DNA from: Gammaproteobacteria bacterium
GTDB taxonomy: Bacteria > Pseudomonadota > Gammaproteobacteria > Steroidobacterales > Rariloculaceae
NCBI GenBank assembly: GCA_004357505.1
Contig: SMWC01000001.1
Location: forward strand, 1 to 8,201
DNA: 8,201 bases
Direction: 5' to 3'
Shown: positions 6,309-8,201 of the stretch, piece after piece
Layout: every line of letters begins with the position of its first letter
Numbering within the stretch: the stretch's first letter is position 1
The notes under the pieces: model-generated
The model's database searches: none
Seen by the model: only the letters and a program-made list of their open reading frames with translations
Told to the model about the DNA's origin: nothing
Program-made: the position numbers and the translations under genes

Positions 6309-6911
6309 TTACATCCGTCCGCTGAGGCGGGCACGGGCGCGGGAGACATCGGTGGTGCCGGTCTCAAGATCCTCGAGGACGCTGAGTAGATCGTCGAGGT
6401 CTTGAGGGTGTAATTCGCCGGTATGAACACCCAGAACATGGCCCTGAGTATCGGTAAAAACGCTGAAGGGCAGAGCGAAGAAATCTGCGCCGAATGCTGC
6501 TGCTGCGTCCATCGCGTCGGCCTCGCCGATCAGAACCGGGTAGTTGAATTCCAACTTCTCCATGAACGCGCGGACCGGATCCGGCCGATCGACGGCGATC
6601 CCGACGACCTGTACCGAGCGGTCACGATGACGCTCCTGATACTCGATCAGAAGTGGTATTTCCCTCAGGCAAGGCGCACACCAGGTGGCCCAAAAGTTGA
6701 CCAGCAATGCCTTGCCCGGCCAGCTTCCGATGGACTGTAGTTCCCCGGCCGGATTGTGCAGCGTGAACTCGGGTAAGGTCTCCACCGGCCCGGTCGTCGC
6801 GACGACTCCCGTCACGTCCGGGATCGGCACCAGCTCCAACGCGCGATAGCCGAAGTACGCTAGAACGGCGATGTTGCTGAGCAGAAAAGTGACTAGCGCT
6901 GTGCGAGCCAT
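6309..6911 (-). CDS. Membrane-anchored TlpA/ResA-type periplasmic thioredoxin
   Basis: A 200-residue thiol-disulfide oxidoreductase of the TlpA/ResA (AhpC/TSA-Redoxin) group. Residues about 5-25 form one hydrophobic segment with few charges, which reads as an uncleaved N-terminal anchor placing the domain in the periplasm. The active site is WATWCAPC with Cys78 and Cys81, and a cis-proline is likely at Pro148 (ALPFS). The ATG at 6911 is 14 nt after the dsbD stop and leaves no room for a longer start without overlap. There is no clear Shine-Dalgarno sequence, so coupling to dsbD is likely. Family knowledge: such proteins reduce client disulfides and are often kept reduced by DsbD or CcdA. The neighbourhood supports DsbD as electron donor, which is inference. 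The client is unknown; no cytochrome c maturation genes are visible, so I do not call it ccmG/dsbE. The tail after about residue 180 is rich in Arg, Ala and Thr and looks non-conserved. Confidence 0.88.
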   Translation of the reverse strand: MARTALVTFLLSNIAVLAYFGYRALELVPIPDVTGVVATTGPVETLPEFTLHNPAGELQSIGSWPGKALLVNFWATWCAPCLREIPLLIEYQERHRDRSVQVVGIAVDRPDPVRAFMEKLEFNYPVLIGEADAMDAAAAFGADFFALPFSVFTDTQGHVLGVHTGELHPQDLDDLLSVLEDLETGTTDVSRARARLSGRM

Positions 6912-6925
6912 TTACCGGCTCGACG

Positions 6926-8201
6926 CTATAACGCAGCCAGCCGTCGAACGTGTGTCGCGAATTCTTCTGCACGAACGTATCCAACCAGCTTGTATGCCGG
7001 TTGTTCCTGACCGGCGCTATCGAAGAATGCAATGGTCGGTGGACCGAAGCTGCCAAAGTACTTCAATAGCTCTTTATCATCAGCATCGTTGTCCGTGACG
7101 TCTGCCTGGAGCAGAACAAAGGGCTCCAGTGCGGCGATCACATCGGCGTCGGAGAAGGTGTATTTCTCCATTTCTTTACAAGAGACACACCAGTCTGCGC
7201 TGAAATCGAACAGCACCGGGGTACCCGCAGCGCGGGCGCTGGTCAGGGCGACCTGAAGTTCAGTGACCGATTCCACCGGTTCGAACGCGAGATGCCCGGT
7301 GGAAAGGCCTTGTGCTGATCCCGCCAGCAGGCTGCCCCGCGGGATCGGCTCGAGTGGATCGTCGCCGCCAAGCGTCACGCCGACAAGCATCAGGGCACCG
7401 TAGATACAGGCCATGACGCCGATTCCCTTGCCCAGGCGCCTGATGGCCGGTGCGGTCTCGGGCAGAGGCTCGAAAGCGCCGAGAAACACGCCCGTCAAGA
7501 AAACCAGTAAGGCCCACAGCAATAGCGTGATACTACCCGGCAGTACACGCTCCATCATCCATATCGCCATCCCCAGCATCATGACGCCGAAGCTCGCTTT
7601 CACGGTGTCCATCCACGCCCCGGCTTTCGGCAGCAGCTTCCCGGCGGAGGCGCCGAGCAGCAATAACGGCGAACCCATGCCCATGCTCAATGCAAACAAA
7701 GCCCCGGCTCCGCGGACGACGTCACCGCTTTGGCCGATGACCGCCAGCGTGGCGACGAGCGGAGGCGCGACACAGGCTGTTACGATCAACGCCGAGAGCG
7801 CACCGATGATGGCTGTACCGACAAACGTACCGGTACGCTGGTTATTCGATAGGTTGGCCAGGCGCGTCTGGACTGCGGCGGGCATTTGCAGCTCGAACAT
7901 GCCGAACATACTCAGTGCCATACCGACGAACAGCGCGGCGAACAGCGCTATTAGCCAGGGTTCTTGAAACGCCGCCTGCAGTTGTGAGCCAGCCGACGCG
8001 GCGAGGGCACCGCCGATCGTGTAGGTCACGGCCATACCCATCACATAGGCTAATGATAGTGCGAACCCGCGCCCGGCCGTCACGTTGTCACCTTGCCCGG
8101 CGATGATGCCGGACAGGATCGGTACCATCGGCAGCACGCACGGCGTAAAGGCCAGCAGTAAACCTAAGCCGTAAAAGGTGCCCAGAACCAGCCACCAGGA
8201 A
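6926..8201 (-). CDS. dsbD: Thiol:disulfide interchange protein DsbD, 5'-partial
   Basis: DsbD moves reducing equivalents from cytoplasmic thioredoxin across the inner membrane to periplasmic thiol proteins. About 424 residues are visible; the start, signal peptide and N-terminal periplasmic alpha domain lie beyond the window edge. The reading frame stays open to the edge (first full codon at 8200), so the GTG at 8137 is an internal Val, not a start. The membrane beta domain shows both expected redox cysteines: one in FTPCVLP (codon 8140-8138) and one in TACVAPP (codon 7774-7772), among several hydrophobic segments. The C-terminal thioredoxin-like gamma domain carries WCVSCKE and a FGPPT cis-proline loop. 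E. coli DsbD is about 565 residues, so roughly the last three quarters are present. The stop is TAG, 14 nt before the TlpA-like gene. Identity is very secure; CcdA-only proteins are excluded by the gamma domain. Confidence 0.96.
   Translation of the reverse strand, partial: SWWLVLGTFYGLGLLLAFTPCVLPMVPILSGIIAGQGDNVTAGRGFALSLAYVMGMAVTYTIGGALAASAGSQLQAAFQEPWLIALFAALFVGMALSMFGMFELQMPAAVQTRLANLSNNQRTGTFVGTAIIGALSALIVTACVAPPLVATLAVIGQSGDVVRGAGALFALSMGMGSPLLLLGASAGKLLPKAGAWMDTVKASFGVMMLGMAIWMMERVLPGSITLLLWALLVFLTGVFLGAFEPLPETAPAIRRLGKGIGVMACIYGALMLVGVTLGGDDPLEPIPRGSLLAGSAQGLSTGHLAFEPVESVTELQVALTSARAAGTPVLFDFSADWCVSCKEMEKYTFSDADVIAALEPFVLLQADVTDNDADDKELLKYFGSFGPPTIAFFDSAGQEQPAYKLVGYVRAEEFATHVRRLAAL

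Noticed and set aside
6622..7056. 144-codon minus-strand frame bridging dsbD and the TlpA-like gene
   Set aside because: It crosses the boundary of two well-supported genes in another frame and has no recognisable domain.
7413..7967. 184-codon open frame on the plus strand inside dsbD
   Set aside because: Antisense shadow of dsbD; Pro/Ala/Ser-rich with no recognisable domain, while the minus strand encodes an unmistakable DsbD.

Overview
The window is a run of ten co-directional housekeeping genes, all on the minus strand. Read 5'->3' on that strand (from high to low coordinates) they are: dsbD (5' end outside the window), a TlpA/ResA-type thioredoxin gene, aroQ, accB, accC, a zinc-ribbon DUF3426 membrane-protein gene, dusB, fis, purH, and the first six codons of what is most likely purD. 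Protein similarity and gene order point to a gammaproteobacterium. Fis with a canonical helix-turn-helix, the dusB-fis pair, and the order dsbD/aroQ/accB/accC/DUF3426/dusB/fis/purH/purD all match the arrangement known from Pseudomonas and its relatives. Base composition looks moderately GC-rich. I cannot name a genus from the sequence alone.

Layout by block. (1) 8201-6309 is a thiol-redox pair: the DsbD membrane electron transporter and a membrane-anchored periplasmic thioredoxin that could be one of its clients. (2) 6224-5781 is the type II 3-dehydroquinase of the shikimate pathway. (3) 5733-3951 encodes biotin carboxyl carrier protein and biotin carboxylase, two of the subunits of acetyl-CoA carboxylase. 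(4) 3902-2961 is the DUF3426 protein, of unknown function. It follows accC directly, although prmA usually sits between them. (5) 2943-1617 encodes tRNA-dihydrouridine synthase B and Fis, overlapping by 20 nt. (6) 1620-16 is purine biosynthesis: purH starts on an ATGA overlap with the fis stop, and purD follows.

Spacing is tight throughout. In transcription order the gaps are 14, 84, 47, 7, 48 and 17 nt, then overlaps of 20 and 4 nt, then a 27-nt gap. I found no convincing promoter or rho-independent terminator inside the window. The genes may therefore be transcribed as one or a few long messages, with start sites inside upstream genes or outside the window. Only accB and fis have strong Shine-Dalgarno sequences, and both start with GTG. 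Most of the other starts look dependent on translational coupling.

I do not see a new mobile, defence or biosynthetic system here. The points worth a second look are the missing prmA, the unusual lysine-rich N-terminus of Fis with its two long A-runs, the fis-purH stop-start overlap, and the uncharacterised DUF3426 zinc-ribbon protein.
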